Shown here: positions 63,970 through 64,000 of the stretch, in pieces
How positions within the stretch are numbered: the stretch's first letter is position 1
How the letters are laid out: each line of letters opens with the position of its first letter
Source: Betaproteobacteria bacterium
GTDB lineage: Bacteria; Pseudomonadota; Gammaproteobacteria; Burkholderiales; SG8-39
Assembly: GCA_016713125.1 (NCBI GenBank)
Contig: JADJPT010000009.1
Coordinates: 1 to 64,000, forward strand
Reading direction: 5' to 3'
Length of the DNA: 64,000 nt
Translations under genes and position numbers: made by a program
Notes under the pieces: generated by a model
Seen by the model: only the letters and a program-made list of their open reading frames with translations
Told to the model about the DNA's origin: nothing
The model's database searches: none

Positions 63970-64000
63970 GATGTCCTCCTTGCCTTTTACATGAATAAAT

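Overview
The window is GC-rich chromosomal DNA with short intergenic gaps and frequent ATGA/GTGA start-stop overlaps. Gene content points to a betaproteobacterium, most likely Burkholderiales-like: a Bug/TctC receptor, SsuABC/TauABC-type uptake genes, paired small DUF2917/DUF1127 genes, a DUF6356 gene, MetY and a LapD/LapG pair. I see no rRNA, tRNA, insertion sequence, prophage or CRISPR array.

Layout. 1-9.3 kb: fumarylacetoacetate hydrolase-family fragment, azlCD exporter pair, two head-to-head TPR genes, a sulfatase, a DUF1127 protein with a triplicated 3' end, a LysR regulator, a gamma-glutamyltransferase-like protein, a pseudopilin-like protein and an M20 peptidase. 9.5-12.8 kb: overlapping operon of antiporter, YbdK-type carboxylate-amine ligase and C26 amidotransferase. 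12.7-19.6 kb (minus): transport and catabolic operon with two paralogous SsuA-like receptors, class II aldolase, Bug receptor, ABC ATPase and permease, then an MFS transporter. 19.7-30.9 kb: hotdog thioesterase, quinone reductase-like dehydrogenase, twin glyoxalase-like genes, Lrp-type regulator, acyl-CoA ligase, DUF2817 peptidase-like protein, phosphodiesterase, MetY, alpha/beta hydrolase and a PF04020 membrane protein.

31.0-50.6 kb is the outstanding region: an M50 metalloprotease-HlyD fusion, a roughly 3,385-residue LEPR-XLL/DUF4347 adhesin with a PA14 domain and five near-identical 573-bp repeats, an extended TolC, a periplasmic adaptor, a GAF-domain HlyD adaptor, and convergent lapD and lapG genes. 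No ABC exporter ATPase is present. I read it as a c-di-GMP-controlled giant-adhesin secretion and release locus of non-classical design.

51-64 kb: radical SAM protein, MFS transporter, DSD1-like PLP enzyme, RidA with a basic tail, a 733-residue membrane-anchored coiled coil, spermidine synthase-like protein, TauE exporter, glutathione reductase, a Nudix-metallo-beta-lactamase fusion, a dienoyl-CoA reductase-like SDR, and two small conserved genes.

At least ten otherwise well-preserved genes carry single-base frameshifts, often in short G or C runs. Consensus errors are more likely than mass decay, so I annotate these as single genes and flag each break.
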